From Sipunculus nudus (taxonomy: Eukaryota > Annelida > Sipuncula > Golfingiida > Sipunculidae): a DNA stretch of 64,000 nt. The notes beneath the pieces were generated by a model. That model saw only the letters and a program-made list of their open reading frames with translations, had not been told where the DNA came from and ran no database searches. Both the position numbers and the translations under genes were made by a program. The DNA is taken from positions 69,064,300 through 69,128,299 of the forward strand of contig CM049314.1 in NCBI GenBank assembly GCA_026874595.1. Reading direction: 5' to 3'. How positions within the stretch are numbered: the first letter of the stretch is position 1; every line of letters begins with the position of its first letter. Shown here one piece after another: positions 41,763 through 52,893 of the stretch.

Positions 41763-42731
41763 TCAAACATGGCTATACTTATTTTTATTACGTGACAATT
41801 CAGAAGAGATGATTTCCTCAATTTTTGTAAGGTGAAACCTTACACGGTTCATCTCTTCTGGTGTTGAATCAGGGCTGCTTTCAATGACCTCCACCTCGTT
41901 GAGGGTCCAATCGAAATCTGGAATATCTTCGAAATCTGGATTCTTCATATTAGGTTCTACTGTTAGGAAGACAAAAATGTAAATAACACGTGTTAGTTGC
42001 CGTTTGTATTGATTTTTATTACATATAATATGTATATGTATAAAATATATTATACTTACTAGATTGAAAAAAAAAATTAGGTTCTACTGTTAGGAAGACA
42101 AAAATGTAAATAACACGTGTTAGTCTCCGTTTGTATTGATTTTTATTACATATAATATGTATATGTATAAAATATATTATACTTACTAGATTGAAAAAAA
42201 TCCTCCAATTCTTCCTGGTTCCATGATGGTACACCATGTTGAGACTCCGGTTTAGTAGGTGAACTGGGTAGAGGTTTCGCCAGGGGTGAATCGCTGACCA
42301 GTTGTTTCATAGCGGCTGGAACACCGCTTTTTTCCGCTCTCTCTTCTATGTCAGTATTGACTTCTGTCTTGTACATGCACATCCCCTCAGCGTAAGAATT
42401 GGAATTTGTTAACAAATCAGCTGGGATGGCCTCAACCAGTTCATTGTAGGTGTGACCATCTGGGTGGTATGGCGGTTCATATGAATTGTTGTTGCAGACA
42501 AGACAATTTCCTAAATTGTCAAACGAGGCGTCCTGTTAAAAAAAAACACACACAGATAATTAAATTTTCTATTTTTACTTATAAAATCAAATAAAATTTT
42601 TGTTTCTGTTTTTTTTTTTTTTTTTTTTTTTCTTTTTAACAAACTAAAAAGGAAAACTCGCACCGGGAATCGAACCCGGATCGCTCCATTTAAGCCGGCA
42701 GAATGATAAGCCCATTACACTACACAAGCTC

Positions 42732-42782
<51 letters not shown>

Positions 42783-43166
42783 CAAAGTATAGCGTTAGAT
42801 ATAGCTTACCTGCATCATGACATAGTCGTCCCATTCCGACGTGGTGTGCTGGAAAGGGTGGTCGTCATTGTGTATCACACACAGCTCACACCTTTCCTTT
42901 GCATACGAAATGTCACACAAGGAGCTTGCCTTTACCCTGGCCAAAGCTGGAAATTTGGCCAGGTCGGGAACCGGCCGTTGCAGGCCACTAGGTCCGGGCA
43001 CTGGGCTCGATGGGGTCTTATCCTGGATTTGAGGCGAGCGAGTGTTAGCTCTCCAACGAGCGGGACAAGCTTTTTTATTGTACTGGTGCGCCACCATCCC
43101 GTCTCTGGAGCTGAAGTTCTTATTACAGTACTTGCAGCTTGTTGGTTGAACCTTAACCTTAGGCAT
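41763..43166 (-). CDS. Spliced zinc-finger protein of the Polinton, 3 or 4 exons (299 or 308 aa)
   Basis: Exons on the minus strand are 43166-42810, 42532-42187, an optional 42086-42060 (27 nt) and 41959-41763. Donors are GTAAGC, GTAAGT and GTAAGT; acceptors end in AACAG. Phases agree (357 + 346 + 197 = 900 nt) and adding the 27-nt exon keeps the frame. Exon 1 has a CKYC...H......C zinc finger and a Pro/Ser-rich linker, then CELC; exon 2 has CLVC. The C terminus is acidic (DIPDFDWTLNEVEVIESS). A TATAAGT box (43,197-43,203) is 31 bp upstream of the ATG. Possibly a transcription factor or nuclease adaptor; no family recognised. The first intron holds a tRNA-like sequence and a TA array. Confidence 0.7.
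41946..42200 (-). repeat. ~127-bp tandem duplication of an intron plus acceptor and mini-exon
   Basis: Two nearly identical blocks (41,950-42,075 and 42,076-42,200), each with an AG acceptor, TAGAACCTAAT, and an intron beginning GTAAGTATAAT. The duplication created the 27-nt exon and a second intron of the same length. The duplicated exon contains a T10 run (minus strand). Confidence 0.85.
42655..42734 (-). tRNA. tRNA-like sequence or tRNA pseudogene in an intron
   Basis: Minus strand has a clear B box/T arm (CCGGGTTCGATTCCCGG) and A-box-like GTGTAGTGTAATGGG, followed by TTTT-type pol III termination signals and an A-rich stretch. The acceptor stem pairs only with several G-U wobbles and an extra base, and the anticodon arm is poor, so a functional tRNA is unlikely. 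A tRNA-derived SINE is an alternative. Confidence 0.5.
42735..42780. repeat. (TA)n microsatellite
   Basis: Simple TA run in intron 1 of the spliced gene. Confidence 0.9.
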
Positions 43167-43196
43167 TGTGATTTTGAAGAAAAACTTAGTTGCTGG

Positions 43197-43203
43197 ACTT
43201 ATA
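43197..43203 (-). promoter_or_regulatory. TATAAGT box of the spliced zinc-finger gene
   Basis: TATAAGT on the minus strand, 31 bp from the ATG at 43,166; same heptamer as at 23,655 and 29,800. Confidence 0.5.
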
Positions 43204-43342
43204 AAAAATCAGGTGTTCACACAAAGAGGTTTGAACGGTAAATGATTGCCGCCTGATAGTTTCCCCGCCAGATTTTTTCAGAGCGAGGCTTGGCGGGTAT
43301 GCATTTAACTTAATAATTATTCACAGCTACAGCCTCCCACCA

Positions 43343-43500
43343 GGTCCCAGAGCGAGGCTTGGCGCGCACCTGGGGTCGGTGGCCTTATCGCTTATACTGC
43401 ATGGCTAGGCGCGCACCTGGGGTCGGTGGCCTTATCGCTTATACTGCGAGGCTAGGCGCGCACCTGGGGTCGGTGGCCTTATCGCTTAAACTTTGTCACC
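43343..43500 (+). repeat. ~47-bp tandem repeats related to the inner TIR
   Basis: Three to four copies of a unit with GCGCGCACCTGGGGTCGGTGGCC...TTATCGCTTA (spacing ~47 bp). The same GGCCTTATCGCTTA and CACCTGCGGCCTGCCG motifs lie in the inner part of both terminal repeats. Confidence 0.8.
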
Positions 43501-43702
43501 TGCGGCCTGCCGGACTTATCAGAGACACGAGGAAGCATTCGGCCTCATTCGACCTGCGTTCGCGATGCTCCGTAAGGTGGACTTTTATTGATAAGCCTCG
43601 CTTTCGCTTCGTGTTGGGTTCGATTATTAACAGCTGCATCCTCCCGTCAGATCCGAGAGCGAGGCTGGGCATTTTAACGACTAGGCACGCACCGAGCTTG
43701 GA

Positions 43703-43982
43703 CAAAGACGTCCCCGTTACGAGTCTCAAGACGCGGTTCGTATATATTATAATTGATAATATACTGTTTCAAAATATGGAATCTGTGGATTGGAAAATTC
43801 ATAAATTACCCAAAGACTTCCCCGTTACGAGTCTCAAGACGCGATGCGTAGATGTTATTATTAATAACATACGTCTTAAAAACATGGAGTCCATGGATGT
43901 GAAAATTCATAAATTGCCTCTTCCCACCATAATTAAAAAGGAAATGATTCAAATTAAAGATTTTTATTGGTTTCAAGTTTAA
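43703..43982 (+). other. Open frame with two 36-residue repeats
   Basis: Two copies of a 108-bp unit (start 43,703 and 43,811), in one open frame, each with PVTSLKTR, a run of I/V/N and M-ES-V/MD-KIHKLP at the end. A stop follows at 43,982. The open frame extends back without ATG into GC-rich repeats. It could be a real short gene or a by-product of tandem duplication. Confidence 0.35.
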
Positions 43983-44009
43983 CTTTTACTGTTTCCGTGT
44001 TTTATTATA

Positions 44010-44250
44010 CCTGATACACTTGGATTTTGAAATGATTTAAAGTGTAAATTTACTGATCTCGTCACCATATTGTTTTTGATTTTAACTGATAAACTTGGAC
44101 TTTGAATCGATTTTAAGTGTATGTTTCACCGTCTTACGTCACCATAATTATTTGGATTTACCAAATTTACCTGGATTTTAATTGAGTTTAAGTGTATGTT
44201 TTACTATTAGTCGTCACCATATTGTGTTGGATTTTACCATATACACTTTG
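44010..44250 (+). repeat. ~78-bp imperfect tandem repeats
   Basis: Three copies of an AT-rich unit with TTAAGTGTATGTTT and CGTCACCATA. No coding potential; they lie just inside the right terminal repeat and could be a regulatory or replication-related element. Confidence 0.6.
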
Positions 44251-44360
44251 ATTATAAATGTGGAGTACCGTACGAACCCGTGCATGGATTTATATATATA
44301 TATATATTATTTGTGAACACGTGTGCTCGCGAGGCTTGATATTTGAACGACCAGACACGC

Positions 44361-44760
44361 ACTCAACCATAACAATAGCGGAGCTTGGCATTTTAACGAC
44401 TAGGCGCGCACCAACGTCACACGAGATAACATCTGATGGCCTTATCGCTAAACCTTTGTTACCTGCGGCCTGCCGGCGGCCTGCCGGCGGCCAGCCGTTC
44501 TTATCAGAGACACGAGGAAGCATTCGGCCTCACTCATTCGAGCCTAACGGACGTGCCGCCTGGGTGCTCCGTATAATACTAAGGATAATGGCACAAAATG
44601 TGTTGTAGTTTACCAGAATCAATTGGATTATAGCAGGGGTGTACCGTACGAACCCGTGTATGGATATATATTTTGTGTGAAAATGTGTTATACCAAGTAT
44701 TTTGTGTTCGGTGTTCACCCAATGCCCAGGTCACGGAGGTTATCTTTTAGCAGAGTATAT

Positions 44761-44792
<32 letters not shown>

Positions 44793-45564
44793 TAACTGGT
44801 GATACAGTGTGTCCCATGGATTATATAGCAGCAGGAGAGCATTAGAAGTCCGAAAATCACAGTAAGTACAAGTTTTGACTGTGTCCTATTCTCTCTGTCT
44901 GCTTGTGCTTCGCTTCGGTAGTAGTTCAAATATACACAATAACTGCCTCTTTCTCTCTATCTAGATATAATAAAATGCACACTTTCTGCTTATTTTCTAT
45001 TTAGCACCCATTGATTTTTCATCATGTCATGTGTTCTAAGGCTATATGTGTATATATGTTTATTCAACGCATTTTCGACATAGTTAGGTGGCATCGTTTT
45101 TTGAAAGTAGACCAAGTCTAACACCCACCTGACGGGACTACCAACTCATAGAACATCTAGCGCGTTCCATAAGGAATTGCAATAGATGTCGAGTGGTTCA
45201 AAGTCCTAACCAGTGGGTCGTTACTTCCTTGTCCCTTTTACCAGACCATAACAACAACAACAAACTCAACCCAAACAATAACAAACTCAACCATAACAAT
45301 AACAAACTCAATCATAACAATAACAAACTCAACCATAACAATAACAAACTCAACCATAACAATAACAAACTCAACCATAACAATAACAATAACATTACAA
45401 CCATAACAAGCACACACCCAACGACAACAATAACACTTCCTCGGTCACTCGGTCACCTACTGACCTACTTCTGACACCTCACGTCAACAATAACACACGG
45501 TCCTCTCAAACCGACTTGGCCTACATTCAATAAACGATACCACCAAACTATGTCTACTACTACT
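44361..45564 (-). repeat. Polinton right terminal inverted repeat
   Basis: Inverted, near-identical copy of 15,535-16,680. Differences are mainly more copies of the 21-bp TTGTTATGGTTGAGT unit (45,240-45,400), a shorter TA array (44,756-44,780), and an extra ~50 bp with a repeated CGGCCTGCCGGCGG at 44,465-44,520. Confidence 0.95.
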
Positions 45565-45570
45565 AATACT
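45565..45570. repeat. Target-site duplication, right (AATACT)
   Basis: Exact repeat of 15,529-15,534 at the other end of the element. Confidence 0.95.
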
Positions 45571-46514
45571 CTTTGTTTTTAAAGACTTTCATTCAGTATG
45601 TATGCTTATCGCGTATAAGTCATGGCCATCATTGTTACTATTTTAAAAAATAAAACTGGTACTTTTGCATTTTCTTCTTAGGTCTTTCACGTGGAAGGTT
45701 CTTTTGTATGTATATGTAATACTTTTGATCAGTTTCCAATGTCACATGGTACATGTGTAGGTGACTATTTGTCAAAGACCCCGGCCACATGTTAGGCTAT
45801 GGCTTCGGGTGACCGTGTGCGACTGTACGCTGCTCCGAAACATGTGCCGAACGCTGTTCCGAAAGATATTTATCCACAACACCATAGATACATTGGATCT
45901 ATAAATAAGTAGCGCGATATGTGTGATTTTCCGTATCTCCGGATTTTCCGTGGATTTCCGATACTCCGTAAGGATTGTCGTGTTCGCCCCAACCATGCGT
46001 AGCACGGGTATTTGCTAGTTACATTTAAAAGAAAACAGTTTGATAGTAACAAACGTAATTGCGCTTTTGCGCCATCGTTTGAAAATTGAAATTTTATATC
46101 CTAATTTTGAAGAAATATAAATATTAAATATTGAACCTCTCTACAGTTTGATTACATAACGCAAAGACATAAGGGACCAGTTTTTCAGGAACAGGAAATC
46201 CTCATAACTTTGTGAAAATTGCCTCAAAATGTCCTCTTTACATTGTATATTAAAATATTTCCAAATATGTGAGGGGGAAACCCTCCCCATGTACCTGTAC
46301 CTAACCTTAATTAAACCATAGTTCATAATTGAATATAAAAAATACATATTTTCATACACTAAAATATATAAAGTATAGTAAAAATAATAATAATAATATA
46401 ATAATAATATACATATATATATACTTGTATATATAACCGTTTTAATATTACCCATACATGCATATAAGCGCCCTTACCCCCCCCCCCCCCCGGTTTTCGA
46501 ATTTCTTGATCCGC

Positions 46515-46517
<3 letters not shown>
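45571..46517. other. Intergenic flank, nothing coding
   Basis: AT-rich DNA. A C12 run followed by TTCTTGATCCGCCACTA (46,478-46,519) resembles the same class of transposon end as 14,047. Confidence 0.4.

Positions 46518-46579
<62 letters not shown>
46518..46579. repeat. (TA)n microsatellite
   Basis: Simple TA run, at the start of the pogo-like terminus. Confidence 0.9.
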
Positions 46580-46582
<3 letters not shown>

Positions 46583-47581
46583 TGGAACCTCTCCTAGTGG
46601 GCACCTCTATAAAGTGGGCACTTTTGGGCAGTCCCTTTTTTCTTCTCTTTATTATGTTTTGCTAATGTGCTCAGTTTTCCAGAGCTTATGTGGGCACTTC
46701 ACAGATTTTCTTGGTAAACCTTCTTTATAGCGCTTTCACAGTTATTGAGATAATATTAATTCTTAATTATTTATTAATAATAATAATTAATATTCAAAAA
46801 TATTAATAATAACAATCAAAACAAATGAACCAAATTTGGAGATGTACAAGTGAACATTGCATAATAATGATTATAATCTACTTGACTCAAGACATAGCTT
46901 GGGATGCATGCATACTAATTACAGTAACATGCCTGCACTAGCCCAGGTCAGAGATCACCCCAGTCTAGATTGCCCTGTGCTAATAAAGTAATATTTGTTT
47001 GTCTGGCTACCAAGAGTGGAAGGAAGCCCTGCTCATTCACCCAATTAATGCTCTTTAGTGAGGTGACACAGCTTACTGCCTCTCTGGCCCATCACTGGTA
47101 GTAAGGGACATGCCCACTAGACCAGGGCCTTGTTTATTTATATAGTTGTTACATAACGATTCATACTGTTGAAATGGTGTTCAATCTGGGACTCTCTAAA
47201 GGCAAATGCAAAGCTACAATGTGCACTTTGCTCCAAACAATATACAATCACAGACTTTTTCACCAAGAAATAAGAATTGTGACAATTAAACACATTCATT
47301 CAAAGTGTATTACACACTTCAAATGTTTTATGGGCTTCCAGTAACTGGATTAATGTTTTTGTTTTACTTATTGTCAATTTGATAGAGAATGTTTTATTAA
47401 GATGGTAGTATTTAGATTAGTGACGAACTGTCTTTACTTTTTTACTTGTGTATAATTTTGTATCAGGAAACGACTAGATTTCAAAGAATATATTATTGAG
47501 AATTATTACTTCCCATGGTAATGATAAAAACCGCATGCTGCTTTGCCATTTTATGCTTATAAAATATATAAAAAATAGATT

Positions 47582-47627
<46 letters not shown>

Positions 47628-49290
47628 TTTAGCTATCTTATAGACCATCTGCACACAGCTTCCTTTTATTTTGCTTATTTTTTTTCCATACTTTTATGTA
47701 ACTTAATACATATTTTCTAACAGATGTCTTAAAAATTGGGAAAAAGATTACGTTCCTGTGGGACGCAGATCAATACGACGCATGTTGTCTCAGAGTACCC
47801 GCAGAGACGCGGCTCGATCAGACGCGGTTCACTGCTCATGCCTAGAACGCCCTCAGAAACGTAGCACAGTACGACGCGGCTGAGTGCTAATGGTTGGATA
47901 AACGCACCACAAGTCGCGTCGGGCATGCTATATCCTGCTCATGATTGTTAATTTTGTTAATAAAATATAACACTGTGGTTTATTTATTTCCACATTTTAT
48001 TCATGTTTGACTTGAAATTAACTGTTTTGTTGAATGTCCCTAGAAAACAGGTAGGTATTGTCATTTATGGAATTTGAAAGGCCAAAGGCGAAAAATCTGA
48101 AATGTTCATGATACTCCATGCACAAATATAAAATATGCTCTTTCTAGATTGGTCACATGGCACCAAAAACCAGATAGAATTAAAACTGATGCAAAACGTG
48201 TTGAAACGTGTAGGCCAGAATCTGAAAATACAGAGAAAATTACATGAGAAAAGCATTCGACGACTGGACGACTTCGGTATGGATTACTTCGTTGAGGACG
48301 ACTTCGGCCGGCACGACATTCCGAATGGAAGACATTCTGAATGGACGACAATTTAACTGAGTACTTATTAAGGAGTAAAAGTGTAGGTTGTTGTAGGTAA
48401 ACTTCCATTAAATAAACCGTTTCATTCTTTTTTTTTTTAAATTCCAGTTATTTTCAATCACGTTTGGAATTTGTTATGGTGAGCCTTTGGCTCATAGCCG
48501 ACCTTGTGGGACAACACGTGTGACGGGTGGCCTGCTTTTGACGAGACGGATTGCCGCCGTCGATGGCGAAAAAATATAAATTGTACCAATAAAGACACTT
48601 CTAAAATGTTATATGTGTTTTTGTACATGTTGTGTTTGCGTGTTTAAACTGTCATTCGGTGCATAGTGCTTAATAGTTTTTGGTGACAAATTTCCGTTTC
48701 TTGATGACACATTTACTGTAACTCTGTTCGTTTAAAAAAATGTATACAGACATAATTAGCTATATTTTATAATTTACATCCTAAAGTCCATGATTTCAGG
48801 AATTGTTTGATAATTTAATTCTTTGTTTCGGTAGACATTTGCCTGAAGCGAAATTTAATGTAGTGAAATTAACAAAAACGAACCATTATACCAGTGACCG
48901 TATATGTTCAGTGGGCCAATATTTGAAGTTATATTTTATTCTTTTATAATAATTAAATATGAAACAATATTTATTAAATACTGGTACTGTCATCATTCCC
49001 TTTGGTTTGTGATCAAAGGCTAATTGCCTTCTTTGTTGACCCACTGATGAGATACATGTTGTATTAACAATAACCATTCAGTTCTCAGTTACTAAGCCTC
49101 CGCTTAATAAGCAGATCCATAATCAAACAACCATAAAGCCATGGCAAAGTCGCATAGAAAATATGTTATAAAAAGAGAAAAAAAAAACAATTAAGAAAAT
49201 ATGTCAAGTGCATTCTCAATCAACCAAAGAGAGAGAGAGGGAGAGAGAGACAGATATATAGATAGACACATAGAGAGAGAGAGGGAGAGA

Positions 49291-49333
<43 letters not shown>

Positions 49334-50306
49334 AAATGGGGAAAGTGAATTATTTATCGGAATAAAAGTGAAAAGTTGAAGGAGAGAAAGACAGAATAAA
49401 GAATATAATGCTAAATTTAACCAAATTATACTAAATAAAAAATGAAAACGCAACTTTATATTTTCGATTGGTTTTATTTTTTTCCTGGATATATTTGGCC
49501 AACTGGTCTATAGATATTGTTGAACCCAACTATGTTCAATTATAAAATTGCAAAATATTGTTCACCTTTAATTAACGAAGGCACGTGCAACAATAACTAT
49601 CTAAATAAACATCACAGCATCTGTTTTGTCCATTATTAATATGCGCAACATCATATTACCGGTATCATCAAACATAAAAATCCGTTTATATAAATATCAA
49701 ACAATATTGTATCTCTCTCTCTCTCTCCCTCTCTCTCTCTCTCTCTGTTATATATTTTTCTATGAGACGTCTTGAATCCCTAACTCTCTCTATTTTTTTG
49801 CCAGGGCTCAAATACAAAGATCTCTTAAACTTATACACAATCAGTAATCAAATATTCACACACCTGTATCTTCAAGAACGTATATGTGAAACGTCGACAA
49901 TCCGAGATGTCGTCAAACACAAAATCGTCCAGCTCAATTATTCCTTAATCATTTTGACACCGATTATATTCTTTTTCGGATATTTATGTGATTTATTTAC
50001 ATCCCATACGTGGTTATATAGTCAGACCGCTCGTATTTGTTTGTAGTACTTGGCGCGTAGTTGTTTGTTTCATACTCATATGAAAACATTGGTCTTCGGA
50101 CAGTTTTTTCCCCTCTGGCCATGACCATTTCATACATTTCCGAATGGACAGGCTATACACACCTTGCCCGGGGAACGTCTCGCCGGGCTACGTCTCAACG
50201 GGCGCCGCTGTGGTTAACTGGGAGGCGCGTCTCAGCGGGCTGCGTCGTAACGAGCAGTAAAATCAGTCCCAGTGCCATAGGTGCCCACATTATAGAGGTT
50301 CGACTG
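46580..50306. mobile_element. Possible pogo/Tigger-like pair of termini
   Basis: CAGTGGAACCTCTCCTAGTG at 46,580 and the inverted AGAGGTTCGACTG ending at 50,306, each next to TA. The two sequences share ~25 matching bases including GGGCACCTCTATAA or close. No transposase is visible in between, so the two ends may belong to one non-autonomous element or to different fragments. The interval is AT-rich; small minisatellites are at 47,730-47,935 (GACGCGGCTC-type units), 48,250-48,355 and 50,160-50,255. Confidence 0.35.
49226..49330. repeat. (GA)n-rich microsatellite
   Basis: GAGAGA tracts interspersed with short breaks; a CT counterpart is at 49,712-49,747. Confidence 0.9.
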
Positions 50307-51314
50307 TATATACATACACGGAGGGTTAGGCTACGTACTGACGCAAAGCGCAAAACTGATTTGCGGTTGATCTGCAATGGCCTTGACGTTGCCGGAACAC
50401 TTTCCATGGCGACCCCCTATGTACATCGAAGGCTAGAAGCCAACGGATTCGGACAGAAAGTTCCTAATGCGCCACTATTCATTAGCTTTAGGGTCTATAT
50501 GCGAATATTCATAACTCGCTCTAGTTGGTGCGTGAAGTTTTCAAGTTATGAATATTCATTAGTCTCGCATTTCCCAGGAAAAGCACACATGTAAGATATA
50601 TATGATACGTCTGTACCTGTGTCCTTGTGCCGATTTATTTATCCGGCTCTCTGTGTTAGCCTAGCTGTCTGTTTGTATAAATATTGCATGTAGGGTCGTA
50701 TATACTTCCTTGAGAAATATGACAGAATACGTGGATACATGAAACATTTACACTTGTAAAGAATTAATGAGTTAAGTTTGTGTAATGTGTTATATATTCC
50801 TTTAATATATTCAAGAATCAACTCCAGAGTAATTAAAAGAAATCATTGTGATTAATCACATTAGATTCGCTCGGAGGAAGAAAATGAAGATTTTTTGGTA
50901 GCACATTCTTTAAAAATAACTATATATTTTGAAAACGCTTTTGGAAGGTTATTGAATGCTGTTTATGTTGATGTAAGGTGGCGACATCTAGGGACATTTC
51001 CCTAAAAGAAAATATAATATTCTCGCTAATGATATAAACTTCATAATAATAATAACATTAAAAAAGTAAATAGGAAGGCCTTGTTCCGCCTCATTGAAAA
51101 CTGTCCACGGCAAACAGGTATTTTCCAGTGCTGCTATCTCGCGGTCAGTTTTATAACCAAGTCATTTTGGCCTTACAGGGTTTATGATCGTCAACAATCT
51201 TAAATTTGATATTTAAAAAAAAACGTGAACTTATAGTTGTTTATTATATATATCTTATCACAAAACACTTTTATGGTGTTATATATGAATTGGAAAAAAA
51301 TATATTATTTTGGT
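50307..51314. other. Intergenic, nothing recognised
   Basis: AT-rich; no supported gene. Confidence 0.4.
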
Positions 51315-51519
51315 GTCATCCCAAATGGACGGGTTTCAGATAGACGGGTCGGATTTTTTCGATCCCATCTGGACGGGTCCAAGTCCGACGGGTCCGATTT
51401 GGACGGGTCCCAGTCAGACGCTCTATCAATAACGTATGGGTTTAATACACGAAAGCCATAATATATGTATTTTTATATTATATATAGTAATATGAATGAA
51501 TATATGGAAATATCAAGCA

Positions 51520-51840
51520 GTTTGAAACGTCCTGAAGGATGAACGGCTCATTCGCATAGAGCACCCGGCTGTATGGCGATGCGTTACATTGTCTCGTTTA
51601 TTATCACTTACCTTGCAATATCTAAGGTATTTTGCTGTCTTGTCTTATTATATATAAATATAAATATATAGATAAATATAGTATTTTAATTGTATATATG
51701 GTAATATATCGAACCATTTGCAACGCCATGAAGGATGAACGGCCTATTAACATAAACCACCCGGCTGACGCCGACATCATGTGCAAGCATTATGTCTCGT
51801 TTTATTATCACTTACCGATTAATATCAAGGATATTTGCTG

Positions 51841-51889
<49 letters not shown>

Positions 51890-51985
51890 TTTTAATTGTA
51901 TATATGATAATATCGAACAATTTGCAACGCCATGAAAGATTAACGGCCTATTTACATAGAACACCCGGCTAACTGGGGACATAAA
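51520..51985 (+). repeat. ~195-bp tandem repeats, three copies
   Basis: Three copies around 51,525, 51,715 and 51,925, each with CATGAAGGATGAACGGC or a close variant and CACCCGGCT; separated by AT-rich DNA with TA arrays. Confidence 0.75.
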
Positions 51986-52823
51986 ATGTAAATCATTAAA
52001 ACGTGATGTATTTGGCATCGTTGAAGTCTATATTAAATTTATTTATTGGAATGATAATTTATATGAGATGTTATCTTAAAATAAATGCAGTTCATAATTT
52101 TTTTATGGAAAATGTAAAGAGCTTAAATAATTATTGCTTGCTTGAGATATCAATTATGAGATATGAGATATTGCTTGATAAAATCAGAATTGTCCTTATT
52201 TCAAAGCCGAGTTACGTGGTCATTCAATAAAATATGAGTTATTCATTTCATATGTTACATATTTTTCTTCCATAAATAGCCTTTGGTTATTGAATTCAAT
52301 GCTTCTTTACTCATAGGTGTAGGTTATCCTACACTGCCTATTATTTTAGTATTAAATTCAGTAATTCTTTAGGACTTGTATCGTACAATGCCTTTGATTT
52401 TAGTTGATAGATAGATATGGCGATGGATAAATAGATAGACAGACAAAAAGATAGATAGATTTCACATAGATTATTACCTCCTTAATTAAATTTATATATA
52501 AATCACTGTCTTCAAAGACCTTAACAAGAATGACAAAACTGTACATCCCATATAACCACGTTTCAAATGGAAACCACATAAGTGCATCTTCTCTTTAATT
52601 AACCAGTTACTGTGATTAGGTTTCCTTCCGCACCAGTTGTCTAATCCATGTTGTGACTGTTATAATAACAGCACGGTGGTCTTTGATAAATATGAACCAC
52701 CAAACATTAAAGTTCCCTGTGACATAAAACGAATGTGTTTTATATGATGATAATTTCATTTTTCAAACCATTCGTTTTTTTTATGAAAATAACATCTTTC
52801 TTTCTATCATATCTCTCTCAGGC

Positions 52824-52824
<1 letters not shown>

Positions 52825-52889
<65 letters not shown>
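52825..52889. repeat. (TA)n microsatellite
   Basis: Long simple TA run. Confidence 0.9.

Positions 52890-52893
<4 letters not shown>

Larger units (their letters stand above)
15535..45564. mobile_element. Polinton/Maverick (adintovirus-like) element, 30,030 bp
   Basis: Termini are AGTAGTAGTAGACATAG and its exact inverted copy, matching the 5'-AG...CT-3' ends of Polintons, with a 6-bp target duplication and terminal inverted repeats of 1,146 and 1,204 bp. The interior encodes the diagnostic set: protein-primed DNA polymerase B, RVE-type DDE integrase, A32/FtsK-like packaging ATPase, adenain-like cysteine protease and double-jelly-roll major capsid protein, plus about 15 more genes. It is visibly less AT-rich than the flanks. 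At 30 kb it is larger than the usual 15-20 kb of such elements, partly from tandem expansion (39.8-41.5 kb) and accessory genes. Several core genes are interrupted, so this copy is probably not autonomous unless the breaks are assembly errors. Confidence 0.97.

Noticed and set aside
43359-43700. 5' part of the long plus-strand frame at 43,359-43,982
   Set aside because: No ATG; made of GC-rich 47-bp repeats and TIR-like sequence. Only the terminal 36-residue repeats are worth noting.
48460-48600. GC-richer block with AATAAA that could be a 3' UTR or RNA gene
   Set aside because: No adjacent exon, no recognised RNA fold or motif.
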